NCBI GenBank assembly: GCA_033721095.1 | Contig: JAWWBG010000083.1 | Location: forward strand, 1-10,373 | Source: JAWWBG01 sp033721095 | Lineage (GTDB): Bacteria > Actinomycetota > Nitriliruptoria > Nitriliruptorales > Nitriliruptoraceae | Length of the DNA stretch: 10,373 nucleotides | Reading direction: 5' to 3' | Shown: one piece after another, positions 1 through 5,746 of the stretch | Layout of the letters: each line of letters opens with the position of its first letter | How positions within the stretch are numbered: the first letter of the stretch is position 1 | The notes under the pieces: generated by a model | Told to the model about the DNA's origin: nothing | The model's input: only the letters and a program-made list of their open reading frames with translations | Databases searched by the model: none | Made by a program: the position numbers and the translations under genes

Positions 1-444
1 CCGTTCGGTGTGCACTCGCGCTCGGTCGTGTTCGGCAAGGATGTCCCACGGCACATTCGCACGGCGCCCGAGGAGGAGTGGGACCTCAAGCGGCACGCGT
101 CGATCGTCTACCAGCTGTTCCCGAACACGGTGATCAACCTGCCGCAGTCCGGGCACGCCGAGCTGTGGCAGGTCTACCCCGATCCGGAGCGGGTGGATCG
201 GTGCCGCGTGCACTTCCGTCTCTACACGCCCGGGCCGGTGACCGACGACCAGGCGGAGGCGTTCTGGCGGTCGAACGTGCAGTTCACCCACGATGTGGTC
301 CTGGTCGAGGACTTCGGCCAGCAGGAGGCCATCCAGCGCAACATGTCGAGCGGCCTCATGAGCGAGGTGTTGCACGGTCGCAACGAGCCACCGCTCCAGC
401 GGTATCACGACGCGCTCGACGAGGTGCTTGCGGCGGCCGAGTGA
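1..444 (+). CDS. Rieske aromatic ring-hydroxylating oxygenase, alpha subunit (C-terminal part; 5' end outside window)
   Basis: The reading frame is open from base 1 and ends at TGA 442-444; the N-terminal Rieske [2Fe-2S] domain lies upstream of the window. The visible 147 residues look like the end of the catalytic (SRPBCC-fold) domain of ring-hydroxylating oxygenase alpha subunits. There is a beta-rich stretch around 'VYQLFPNTVINLPQ', an acidic 'VLVEDFGQQEAIQRN' segment, and the closing 'HGRNEPPLQRYHDAL' block typical of the family. Asp104 (counted from base 1) in 'VED' is in the place of the third, aspartate ligand of the mononuclear iron; this is inferred from family pattern. Such enzymes add oxygen to aromatic or related substrates using electrons from a ferredoxin and reductase. 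The substrate cannot be predicted. The gene converges on the TVP38-like gene and is probably unrelated to the sigma operon. Confidence 0.85.
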   Translation, partial: PFGVHSRSVVFGKDVPRHIRTAPEEEWDLKRHASIVYQLFPNTVINLPQSGHAELWQVYPDPERVDRCRVHFRLYTPGPVTDDQAEAFWRSNVQFTHDVVLVEDFGQQEAIQRNMSSGLMSEVLHGRNEPPLQRYHDALDEVLAAAE

Positions 445-448
445 TCGA

Positions 449-466
449 GCCGACGACCTCGTCGGC
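449..466. terminator. Perfect hairpin between convergent genes, probable bidirectional terminator
   Basis: GCCGACGA at 449-456 is the exact reverse complement of TCGTCGGC at 459-466, with a 2-base centre (in practice about 7 bp with a 4-base loop). It fills the 25-base gap between the stop of the Rieske gene (444) and the stop of the TVP38-like gene (470), where a shared terminator would be expected. No run of T follows on either side, so any termination would be of the T-poor type common in high-G+C actinobacteria. Confidence 0.5.
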
Positions 467-469
467 CGT

Positions 470-1126
470 TCAGGTCCGTTCGCGACGGCGCAGGGCGACG
501 ACGCCGCCGATCGAGAGCACCGCCAGGGCCACGAGGGCCAGCAGGAAGGCCGGGCTGCCGGGATCGGTCACTTTCGCGCCCACGGCCACGTAGGCGACGG
601 TGCCCGGCACGATGCCGAGCGCCGTTCCGACGAGGTAGTCCCTCGTGCGGATCGACGTGATGCCCGCTGCCCAGTTCGCGACGCTGAAGGGGACCAGCGG
701 GACCAGGCGCATTGTCAGCACCGCGGCCAGCCCCCGGTCGCCCAACCAGCGATCGACAGCAGCCACGCGCCCGGCCACGAGCTGTTCGACGGCCGACCGG
801 CCCAGTCGTCGAGCCACAACGAACGAGATGGTGGAGCCGATGATGGCGCCGGCAAGCGAGACCCCGGTGCCGCCGCCCAGGCCGAAGAGCAGCCCCGCCG
901 TCGTCGTGAGGAGCACACCCGGGACGAGCACGATCGTCAGCCCGGCGTAGAGCAGGACGTAGACGCCGGCGCCGAGCAGGTTGTCGTCGACGAGCGATCG
1001 GAGGTCGTCGACGTCCGGACCCACGATGGCCACGGTGACACCGAGGGCGCCGATCAGCAGGACGATCCCGATCAGTCGCGCCCGAGCCGCGGCCGGCGAC
1101 AGCGACGCCGCGCCGTCAGCGGTCAC
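470..1126 (-). CDS. TVP38/TMEM64 (DedA-superfamily, SNARE-associated) membrane protein
   Basis: A 218-aa polytopic membrane protein. After a first transmembrane helix (about 18-36) comes the VTT/SNARE-associated region. It includes 'LLFGLGGGTGVSLAGAIIGS', an 'ARRLGR' basic motif, and the diagnostic 'VPFSVANWAAGITSIRTRDY ... GIVPGT' block, followed by a last helix and an Arg-rich tail. DedA-superfamily members are linked to lipid transport between membrane leaflets and membrane homeostasis; the substrate here is unknown. GTG at 1124-1126 is chosen because it overlaps the anti-sigma stop as GTGA (1123-1126), which implies translational coupling. An in-frame extension to 1384 exists but lies over the anti-sigma gene and is Arg-rich and non-homologous. 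It is the last gene of the sigma/anti-sigma operon, so its product may act with the redox-responsive regulators at the membrane or simply be a target of the regulon. Confidence 0.85.
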   Translation of the reverse strand: MTADGAASLSPAAARARLIGIVLLIGALGVTVAIVGPDVDDLRSLVDDNLLGAGVYVLLYAGLTIVLVPGVLLTTTAGLLFGLGGGTGVSLAGAIIGSTISFVVARRLGRSAVEQLVAGRVAAVDRWLGDRGLAAVLTMRLVPLVPFSVANWAAGITSIRTRDYLVGTALGIVPGTVAYVAVGAKVTDPGSPAFLLALVALAVLSIGGVVALRRRERT

Positions 1127-1389
1127 GAGCCGGCGAGCTCGTCCGCGAACTGCTGAAGACGCGCCAAGGTCTCCAGGTCGAGGTCGGGGCGCAGCTGGGA
1201 CAGCGAGGCCTTGACATCCTCGAAGACACGGGCCTCGATGCCGCAGCGCACGCAGTGGGCCAGGTGGTCGGCGACGACGTCGGCCTCCGCCGGGCCGAGC
1301 TCCCCGTCGAGGAACGACTGGAGCGTCTTCTGGACCTCGTGACAGTCCGGCGCGCGACGTGCCGACCGTCGGGCCTTGGGCCACCTCAT
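1123..1389 (-). CDS. RsrA-like zinc-containing anti-sigma factor
   Basis: A soluble 88-aa protein with a ZAS (zinc anti-sigma) signature: Cys16, then His42-x3-Cys46-x2-Cys49 ('HLAHCVRC'), preceded by the typical 'LQSFLDGELG' helix. The Cys16-to-His42 distance of 26 residues equals the Cys11-to-His37 spacing of Streptomyces RsrA as I recall it. In RsrA this cluster binds zinc and forms a disulfide under thiol stress, releasing the sigma factor. There is no transmembrane segment, so the sensor is cytoplasmic. The start ATG 1387-1389 overlaps the sigma stop as ATGA and has a strong Shine-Dalgarno, and the stop overlaps the next gene as GTGA. It binds and inhibits the sigma factor encoded just upstream (inferred from linkage and family). 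Redox control, rather than another signal, is inferred from the residue spacing and the promoter type. Confidence 0.88.
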   Translation of the reverse strand: MRWPKARRSARRAPDCHEVQKTLQSFLDGELGPAEADVVADHLAHCVRCGIEARVFEDVKASLSQLRPDLDLETLARLQQFADELAGS

Positions 1390-1949
1390 GAGTGCACCTC
1401 CTCGCGAACGTGCTCCAACATCGTCCGCAGTCGCCGCCGAGCCCGATGGAGTCGGCTCATGATCGTTCCGATGGGAACTTCGAGGATTTCCGCGGCCTCC
1501 ATGTACGAGAGGCCGTCGACGTCAACGAGGATCACAACGGCGCGGTGGTCTCCGGACAGCGCCCGCAGTGCCGCCACGATCGTCTCGTCGACCATCCCGT
1601 CGAGTGCCTGCTCCGCTGCGCCTTCGCGGCCGTCGGCGCCGTGCGCGGGGATCGCGGCAAGCGCCTGGTCCTCGTCGTCGAACAGGTGGGGCCGGCGCTT
1701 GCGCGCCCGGTTGATGTTCGTGTTGCGCAGGATGGTCAGCAGCCACGCGCGTGGGTGGCGGCCGTCGAAGCGGTCGATGGCCCGGTAGGCGCGCAGGAGG
1801 GTGTCCTGGACCAGGTCCTCGGCGTCGTGGCCGTTGCGCGTCAGGCGGAGGGCGACGCGGTAGAGGATTTCGAGCTCGGGGACGACGTGATCACGGAACG
1901 CGCGGTTCCGGGCCTCGTCGGAGATCGTCTTCTGGCGGGGCATCACCAT
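1386..1949 (-). CDS. ECF RNA polymerase sigma factor, SigR/SigH-like
   Basis: An extracytoplasmic-function sigma-70 family factor of 187 aa from this start. Region 2 is visible as 'LYRVALRLTRNGHDAEDLVQ' followed by 'RAWLLTILRNTNINRARKRR', which contacts the -10 element. Region 4 is 'ALSGDHRAVVILVDVDGLSY', then 'AAEILEVPIGTIMSRLHRAR', the helix-turn-helix for the -35 element. No sigma-1.1 or sigma-3 domain is present. Start choice: ATG at 1947-1949 or 1941-1943. Longer in-frame starts (1976 and 2051) lie on or upstream of a GGAAT-N18-GTT promoter on the same strand, whose predicted start of transcription falls at about 1949-1946. The mRNA is therefore probably leaderless or nearly so. The gene heads an overlapping operon with its anti-sigma factor and a TVP38-like protein. 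Assignment to the SigR/SigH (thiol-stress) type rests on the anti-sigma residue spacing and the promoter match; a related ECF group is possible. Confidence 0.9.
   Translation of the reverse strand: MVMPRQKTISDEARNRAFRDHVVPELEILYRVALRLTRNGHDAEDLVQDTLLRAYRAIDRFDGRHPRAWLLTILRNTNINRARKRRPHLFDDEDQALAAIPAHGADGREGAAEQALDGMVDETIVAALRALSGDHRAVVILVDVDGLSYMEAAEILEVPIGTIMSRLHRARRRLRTMLEHVREEVHS
1397..1402 (-). promoter_or_regulatory. Strong Shine-Dalgarno of the anti-sigma gene
   Basis: AGGAGG reads on the minus strand seven bases before the ATG at 1389. It lies inside the end of the sigma gene. With the ATGA overlap it fixes the anti-sigma start and suggests that translation of the inhibitor is both coupled to the sigma factor and independently strong. 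Confidence 0.75.
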
Positions 1950-1953
1950 CAGC

Positions 1954-1979
1954 AACCGCGGTCGGGCGAGGGACATTCC
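1954..1979 (-). promoter_or_regulatory. SigR-type promoter (GGAAT-N18-GTT) of the sigma operon
   Basis: On the minus strand GGAAT occupies 1979-1975, followed by exactly 18 bases and GTT at 1956-1954. This is an exact match to the published sigma-R/SigH consensus GGAAT-N18-GTT. It lies immediately before the sigma start codons at 1949 and 1943, as expected for positive autoregulation. Transcription should begin about 5-8 bases past GTT, at or next to ATG 1949. The match is read directly; the assignment to the local sigma factor is inferred. Confidence 0.75.
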
Positions 1980-1985
1980 GGGCGC

Positions 1986-2011
1986 GGAATCCTTCCTGCG
2001 ACGGCATGGTT
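1986..2011 (+). promoter_or_regulatory. SigR-type promoter (GGAAT-N18-GTT) of the transporter operon
   Basis: GGAAT at 1986-1990 is followed by exactly 18 bases and GTT at 2009-2011, the same consensus as the divergent promoter. The two -35 elements are back to back and form the palindrome ATTCCG-GGCG-CGGAAT (1975-1990). Transcription would start near 2016-2019, giving a leader of about 26-29 bases before the ATG at 2045. It places the YnjB-like gene and whatever is co-transcribed with it under the ECF sigma factor. Confidence 0.72.
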
Positions 2012-2012
2012 G

Positions 2013-2037
2013 CCTGTCTGTCCGTGCCGGACAGGAG
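2013..2037 (+). promoter_or_regulatory. Leader with overlapping inverted repeats and Shine-Dalgarno of the binding-protein gene
   Basis: AGGAG at 2033-2037 lies seven bases before ATG 2045 and decides that start. Two mutually exclusive inverted repeats overlap it. CCTGTC (2013-2018) pairs with GACAGG (2030-2035), which would cover part of the Shine-Dalgarno. TGTCC (2019-2023) pairs with GGACA (2029-2033) around a 5-base loop. They could be RNA hairpins or a DNA operator; if transcription starts after about 2016 the longer stem would be incomplete. Confidence 0.5.
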
Positions 2038-2044
2038 CGGGCTG

Positions 2045-3202
2045 ATGCCACGAGCGCGGTCTCGCCTGCTCGCCGCTGTCATGCTCGGCGCACTGCTGGC
2101 CGGCAGCTGCTCGCAGGCTCCGTCCCGGGAGAGCCTGGGCCTGGGTGACTGGGACGCCGTCGTCGCAGCCGCGCAGGGCCAGACCGTCGACTGGTGGCTG
2201 TTCGGCGGCGACGACCGGATCAACGGCTACATCGACGACCACGTCGTTGCCGCGGCCGCCGATCTCGGCGTGACGCTGCGGCGCGTTCCCGTTTCCGACA
2301 CGGCGGACGCGGTGCAGCAGGTTCTCGCCGAACAGGAGGCGGGGGTGGCCGAGGGCTCCGTCGACCTGATCTGGATCAACGGCGAGAACTTCGCGATCGG
2401 CAAGCAGGCCGGGCTGTGGCTGGAGGACTGGGCGCCGACCCTGCCGAACGCGCGACTGCTCGACCCGTCCACGATTCTCGAGGACTTCGGCGTGCCCATC
2501 GAGGGCCAGGAGTCACCGTGGAGTCGCGCGGCGTTCGTGTTCGCGCACGACGCGGCGAGGCTGCCGGAGCCGCCGGCCACGTTTGCCGACCTCCTCGAGC
2601 ACGCGCGTGCGAATCCCGGGCGCGTGACCTATCCGGCTCCGCCCGACTTCACGGGGTCGGCGTTCGTCCGCCAGGTCGTGCAGGCGTTGGGCGAGGACGA
2701 GGCCTTCGAGTTCCTCGCCGAGCTCCGGCCCTTGTCCTGGCGGGGTGGCACAACGTTTCCTGCCAACGAGGCCGAGCTCAACCGGCTCTTCGGAGACGGC
2801 CAGGTCGACATCGCGATGAGCTACGACCCCGCCTTCGTTGCCTCGGGTGTCGCACGTGGAACCTTCCCGGCAACCGCACGTCCCTTCGTCATGGACCACG
2901 GCGTCCTGCAGAACGCCAGCCACGTCACGATTCCCGGCAATGCCGCCGACGTGGAGGGCGCGCTCGTGATCGCCAACCTGCTCCTCGACCCCGCGCTGCA
3001 GGCCGTGAAGGCGGACCCAGCCGTGCTCGGCGTCCCCACCGTCCTCGACCTTGCCCGGCTGGAGGGCTCGGCTCGCGCCCTTTTCGACCAGCTCGCGAGC
3101 AGTCCGCTCCTGCTGGTCAGCCTGCGCCCGGCGCTGGCCGAGCTCCCCGTCGATCGCGTCGAGGCGCTTGAGCGCCGATGGCGCGACGAGATCCTGCCAT
3201 GA
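2045..3202 (+). CDS. ynjB: ABC transporter substrate-binding lipoprotein, YnjB family
   Basis: A 385-aa extracytoplasmic solute-binding protein. The N-terminus has basic residues, a hydrophobic stretch and 'LLAGSC' with Cys22 as the likely lipidated residue; Ala at -3 is slightly atypical for a lipobox. YnjB-like hallmarks are 'WWLFGGDDRIN' (residues 50-60, cf. the WGG-xxxIN motif of the family) and 'LIWINGENFAIGKQAGL' (from 108), followed by 'WAPTLPN'. The length is close to E. coli YnjB (about 390 aa). It should capture a solute outside the membrane for the ATPase and permeases encoded downstream; the substrate of Ynj transporters is not firmly known. The start ATG 2045 has AGGAG at seven bases. 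The stop overlaps the ATPase start as ATGA (3199-3202). An in-frame extension back to 1751 runs over the promoter and the sigma gene and is rejected. Confidence 0.88.
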   Translation: MPRARSRLLAAVMLGALLAGSCSQAPSRESLGLGDWDAVVAAAQGQTVDWWLFGGDDRINGYIDDHVVAAAADLGVTLRRVPVSDTADAVQQVLAEQEAGVAEGSVDLIWINGENFAIGKQAGLWLEDWAPTLPNARLLDPSTILEDFGVPIEGQESPWSRAAFVFAHDAARLPEPPATFADLLEHARANPGRVTYPAPPDFTGSAFVRQVVQALGEDEAFEFLAELRPLSWRGGTTFPANEAELNRLFGDGQVDIAMSYDPAFVASGVARGTFPATARPFVMDHGVLQNASHVTIPGNAADVEGALVIANLLLDPALQAVKADPAVLGVPTVLDLARLEGSARALFDQLASSPLLLVSLRPALAELPVDRVEALERRWRDEILP

Positions 3203-4245
3203 CGACAGCACCCGGCCTTGAGGTGGTCGGGCTCGCCGTGCGACGTGGTCAGACCGTCATCCTTCGCGACGTTGACCTCGTCGTCCCGGCCGGTTCCTTC
3301 GTCACGATCGTCGGGCCCTCGGGCGCCGGCAAGACGACACTGCTTCGCAGCATCGCCGGCCTCGAATCGTTGGCCGCCGGCCACATCCGCCTCGATGGTC
3401 GGGACCTCGCCGACGTCCCCGTGCATCGACGCGGCATGGCCGCGGTCTTCCAGGAGCCACGGCTGTTTCCGACCATGGATGTCGCCGACAACGTGGCGTT
3501 CCCGCTCCGTGTCCGCGGCATGTCGCGGGCCCTTCGACGTCGGCGAGCCGACGAGCTGCTGGAGGAGGTCGGCCTTGCCGGGTTCGCGACCCGGCGCATC
3601 CGCGACCTGTCCGGCGGCGAGGCGAGGCGAACCGCGCTGGCACGGGCCCTGGCCTCTGAGCCGGACGTCCTGTTGCTGGACGAACCCCTCGTCGGCGTCG
3701 AACCGAGCCGCCGTGAGGCGTTGCGACGCCTGATCCGGCGCCTCCACGACGAGCGCCTGACCACCACCATTCACGTGACGCACGACCGGGTCGAGGCAGC
3801 CGAGCTGGGCGACACGACCGCCCTGGTCATCGAGGGCCGAGTCTGGCAGCACGCCCAGCCACGCGAACTGTTCGAGCGCCCGTCGTCAGCCGTCGTCGCT
3901 CGGTTCCTCGGCGCAAGCAACATCCTCTCGGGTGTCGTGCGTGACGGCACGCTGCAGCTGCGTGGCGGCCAGCTGCCTGTTCCGGGCCCCGATGGCAGCG
4001 CGACGGTGGTGGTGCGACCCGAACGGCTGCGTTTGTCACCGCATGGCCCGCTCACGGGCCGGGTGACCGCCACCGCCTACCAGGGCACCCACGTGCGCAT
4101 CGACATCGATGCGGGCGATCGGCTCGTCGTCCATGCGCCGATCGACGCTGGGGCTCGCGTGGGCGAGGTCGTCCACGTGGCGCCGGACCCAGGCGCCGTG
4201 TGGCGGCTGCCCGAGCCAGGCCCAGCTCGGGAGGCCAGCAGGTGA
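3199..4245 (+). CDS. ynjD: ABC transporter ATP-binding protein with C-terminal TOBE domain (YnjD-like)
   Basis: A 348-aa cytoplasmic ATPase that energises the importer. Walker A is GPSGAGKT (39-46), the Q-loop is Gln85 in 'FQEPRLFP', the signature is LSGGE (137-141), Walker B is 'VLLLDEP' (157-163), and the H-loop is His195 in 'HVTHD'. From about residue 235 there is a TOBE-like beta domain with 'VVVRPERLRLSP' and 'GRVTATAYQGTHVRIDI'. E. coli YnjD is about 217 aa and lacks this domain, so this subunit has the longer PotA/CysA-like architecture. The D-loop after Walker B reads 'LVGVEPSRR' instead of the usual 'SALD', with Glu in place of Asp; this is unusual but probably tolerated. ATG 3199 overlaps the stop of the binding-protein gene (ATGA), so translation is likely coupled. 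The gene ends two bases before the stop of the oppositely oriented YnjF-like gene. Confidence 0.9.
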   Translation: MTTAPGLEVVGLAVRRGQTVILRDVDLVVPAGSFVTIVGPSGAGKTTLLRSIAGLESLAAGHIRLDGRDLADVPVHRRGMAAVFQEPRLFPTMDVADNVAFPLRVRGMSRALRRRRADELLEEVGLAGFATRRIRDLSGGEARRTALARALASEPDVLLLDEPLVGVEPSRREALRRLIRRLHDERLTTTIHVTHDRVEAAELGDTTALVIEGRVWQHAQPRELFERPSSAVVARFLGASNILSGVVRDGTLQLRGGQLPVPGPDGSATVVVRPERLRLSPHGPLTGRVTATAYQGTHVRIDIDAGDRLVVHAPIDAGARVGEVVHVAPDPGAVWRLPEPGPAREASR

Positions 4246-4247
4246 GC

Positions 4248-4853
4248 TCAGCCCAGGACGCGCACGGCCCGGGCCAGTCGCTGGAGGATCGTGACGGCGA
4301 CCGCTCCGGCGAAGACCCACGCGATCGTCACCAGGGCCGTCGGGAACGACGCCATGAGGCTGTGTGCCACGACGGTCTCGCTGCCCTCGGCAAGTCCCCG
4401 CAGGAAGACCAGCGAGCGGTCGTCGGCCAGGTCGTCGGTGAGCCCGCGTCGCTCGACCATCGACGAGTAGGCCAGGAACGTCGCCCCGTTCACGTAGTAG
4501 GTCGCGAGCAGCACGAGGCAGGCGACGCGCGCGTCTGGCACGCCGATCCCGCAGCCGACGACGAAGGCGCCGTAGGCGACGAAGTCCGAGATGATGTCCA
4601 GCAGCCCGCCCAGCTCGCTGTCGCGGTCCAGGGCTCGCGCCACCGGACCGTCCAGCGTGTCCATCGCGCGGCTGGCGAGCCACAGGACCAGGGCGACGGG
4701 CCACGCCGTGCGGGCTGCGGCCACGGCACTTGCCAGCGCCAGGGCGAGCCCGAGGAACGTCACCACGTTCGGACCGATGCCCAGGCGCGCCGCGCGCGTC
4801 GCGATGGCATCGAGCGGGCCGGCCAACCGGCGGCGGATCGACGCGTCGAACAT
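4248..4853 (-). CDS. ynjF: CDP-alcohol phosphatidyltransferase family membrane protein, YnjF-like
   Basis: A 201-aa integral membrane enzyme. The complete catalytic signature D-x2-D-G-x2-A-R-x8-G-x3-D-x3-D starts at 'DTLDGPVAR' and ends at 'LLDIISD'. This binds metal and the CDP-alcohol and transfers the phosphatidyl or phospho-alcohol group to a second alcohol. The C-terminal half ('LVFLRGLAEGSETVVAHSLM' then 'FPTALVTIAWVFA') resembles E. coli YnjF as I recall it more than PgsA or PssA, which supports the symbol; the acceptor alcohol is unknown. GGAGG (4862-4858 on this strand) lies four bases before ATG 4853. The gene is convergent with the ATPase gene (2-base gap) and divergent from the permease gene (62-base gap), so it interrupts the transporter operon on the opposite strand. 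E. coli also keeps ynjF next to ynjBCD, so the linkage appears functional. Confidence 0.85.
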   Translation of the reverse strand: MFDASIRRRLAGPLDAIATRAARLGIGPNVVTFLGLALALASAVAAARTAWPVALVLWLASRAMDTLDGPVARALDRDSELGGLLDIISDFVAYGAFVVGCGIGVPDARVACLVLLATYYVNGATFLAYSSMVERRGLTDDLADDRSLVFLRGLAEGSETVVAHSLMASFPTALVTIAWVFAGAVAVTILQRLARAVRVLG

Positions 4854-4915
4854 CCGCCCTCCAGAGGCCAGCCGATCGGCTCGCCACCCTACGCACCGAT
4901 CGACCGGTGACGACG
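4854..4915. promoter_or_regulatory. Divergent intergenic region between ynjF-like and permease genes, with a 10-bp palindrome
   Basis: This 62-base gap must hold the promoter of the YnjF-like gene and perhaps one for the permeases. It contains the perfect palindrome GCCGATCGGC (4871-4880) and, on the minus strand, TAGGGT (4891-4886), which fits the actinobacterial TANNNT -10 pattern; no good -35 was found. No GGAAT/GGAAC motif is present, so neither gene seems to have its own SigR-type promoter here. Confidence 0.35.
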
Positions 4916-5746
4916 ATGGCGACTTGGCGTGGCCGCGGGCGGGCCGGGAGGCCGTGGGCGCAGCATGTTGCGGCCGTGCCCGCGTTCGCCCTGCTCGGCC
5001 TCCTGGGCATCGGGGCCGTCGCCGGGCTCCTGCGTGCCAGCTTGTTCCCCGAGCCGGGCATGGGCGCCACCCTGACGGCGTGGCGACGTGTCCTCGCGGA
5101 CGACCGTTTCCACGACGCCCTCCTGTTCACGCTCGCGATTGCGCTGGTCTCGACGCTGGCGGCCTTGCCGATCGCGGTGCTCGTCGCCCGGATGCTCCGG
5201 CATCGCCGGCTGGCGCAGGCGCTGTTCTCCCTCCCTGTTCTGCTCCCGCACCTGTTGGTCGGGGCGCTCGCTGTTGCATGGTTGGGTCCTGGCGGATTGG
5301 CCGACCGGCTCCTCGGGACGCTGCCGATCCAGTTCGTGCGGTCACCGACTGGCCTGGGCATCGTCCTGGTCTATCTCGTCAAGGAGGTGCCGTTTCTCGC
5401 CCTGCTGGTGCTGGCTGTGTGGGACGACGAGCTCGATCGACTCGAGGAGGCCGCTGCCGCGGCAGGGGCAAGCCCGCGCCAGCGCCTCTGGCATGTGATC
5501 GTTCCCGTCCTTGCTCGGCCATTGACGGTCGGTGCCGTGGCCGTGGCCGCTTTCGTCATCGGATCCTTCGAGGTGCCGCTGCTCGTCGGACCCTCCGCGC
5601 CCTCGACGCTGGCGGTCCACGCGCTCGATGCCACCAGGATCGGTGGCCTCGCCGGTCGGGCGGAGGCCGCCGCCGTCCTCCTGGTCGCGACCGTGCTCGC
5701 GACGCTGATCGCGGCAGCGGCCATGCGGTGGCCCCGCCGTGATTGA
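4916..5746 (+). CDS. ABC transporter permease (N-terminal half of a YnjC-type permease)
   Basis: A 276-aa inner-membrane permease with about six hydrophobic segments. The cytoplasmic EAA loop is at residues 178-198 ('EAAAAAGASPRQRLWHVIVP'), which docks onto the ATPase. 'LPVLLPHLLVGALAVAWL' is typical of the iron/thiamine/putrescine-type permease fold. E. coli YnjC is a single protein of about 511 aa with two permease units; here the two halves are separate genes. ATG 4916 is preferred, with GGTGA five bases upstream; GTG 4907 three codons earlier is the alternative. Longer in-frame starts to 4730 overlap the ynjF-like gene and are rejected. The stop overlaps the second permease start by eight bases. 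Confidence 0.87.
   Translation: MATWRGRGRAGRPWAQHVAAVPAFALLGLLGIGAVAGLLRASLFPEPGMGATLTAWRRVLADDRFHDALLFTLAIALVSTLAALPIAVLVARMLRHRRLAQALFSLPVLLPHLLVGALAVAWLGPGGLADRLLGTLPIQFVRSPTGLGIVLVYLVKEVPFLALLVLAVWDDELDRLEEAAAAAGASPRQRLWHVIVPVLARPLTVGAVAVAAFVIGSFEVPLLVGPSAPSTLAVHALDATRIGGLAGRAEAAAVLLVATVLATLIAAAAMRWPRRD

Noticed and set aside
428..1156. Plus-strand open frame of 242 codons opposite the TVP38-like gene
   Set aside because: Low-complexity Arg/Asp/Gln-rich translation with no family signal; the minus-strand gene has a clear domain and overlapping operon structure.
1974..2051. Longer starts for the sigma gene (ATG at 1976 or 2051)
   Set aside because: They lie on or upstream of a same-strand GGAAT-N18-GTT promoter, lack a Shine-Dalgarno, and add residues not typical of ECF sigma factors, which usually begin close to region 2.
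2930..2934. ATTCC in the binding-protein gene as a possible minus-strand SigR-type box
   Set aside because: AAC lies 15 bases away rather than 18, and no minus-strand gene follows.
4036..5361. Long open frame on the minus strand of 441 codons
   Set aside because: It is antisense to the ATPase and first permease and overlaps the ynjF-like gene in another frame. The translation is Arg/Pro/Gly-rich with no domain, as expected for shadow frames in high-G+C DNA.
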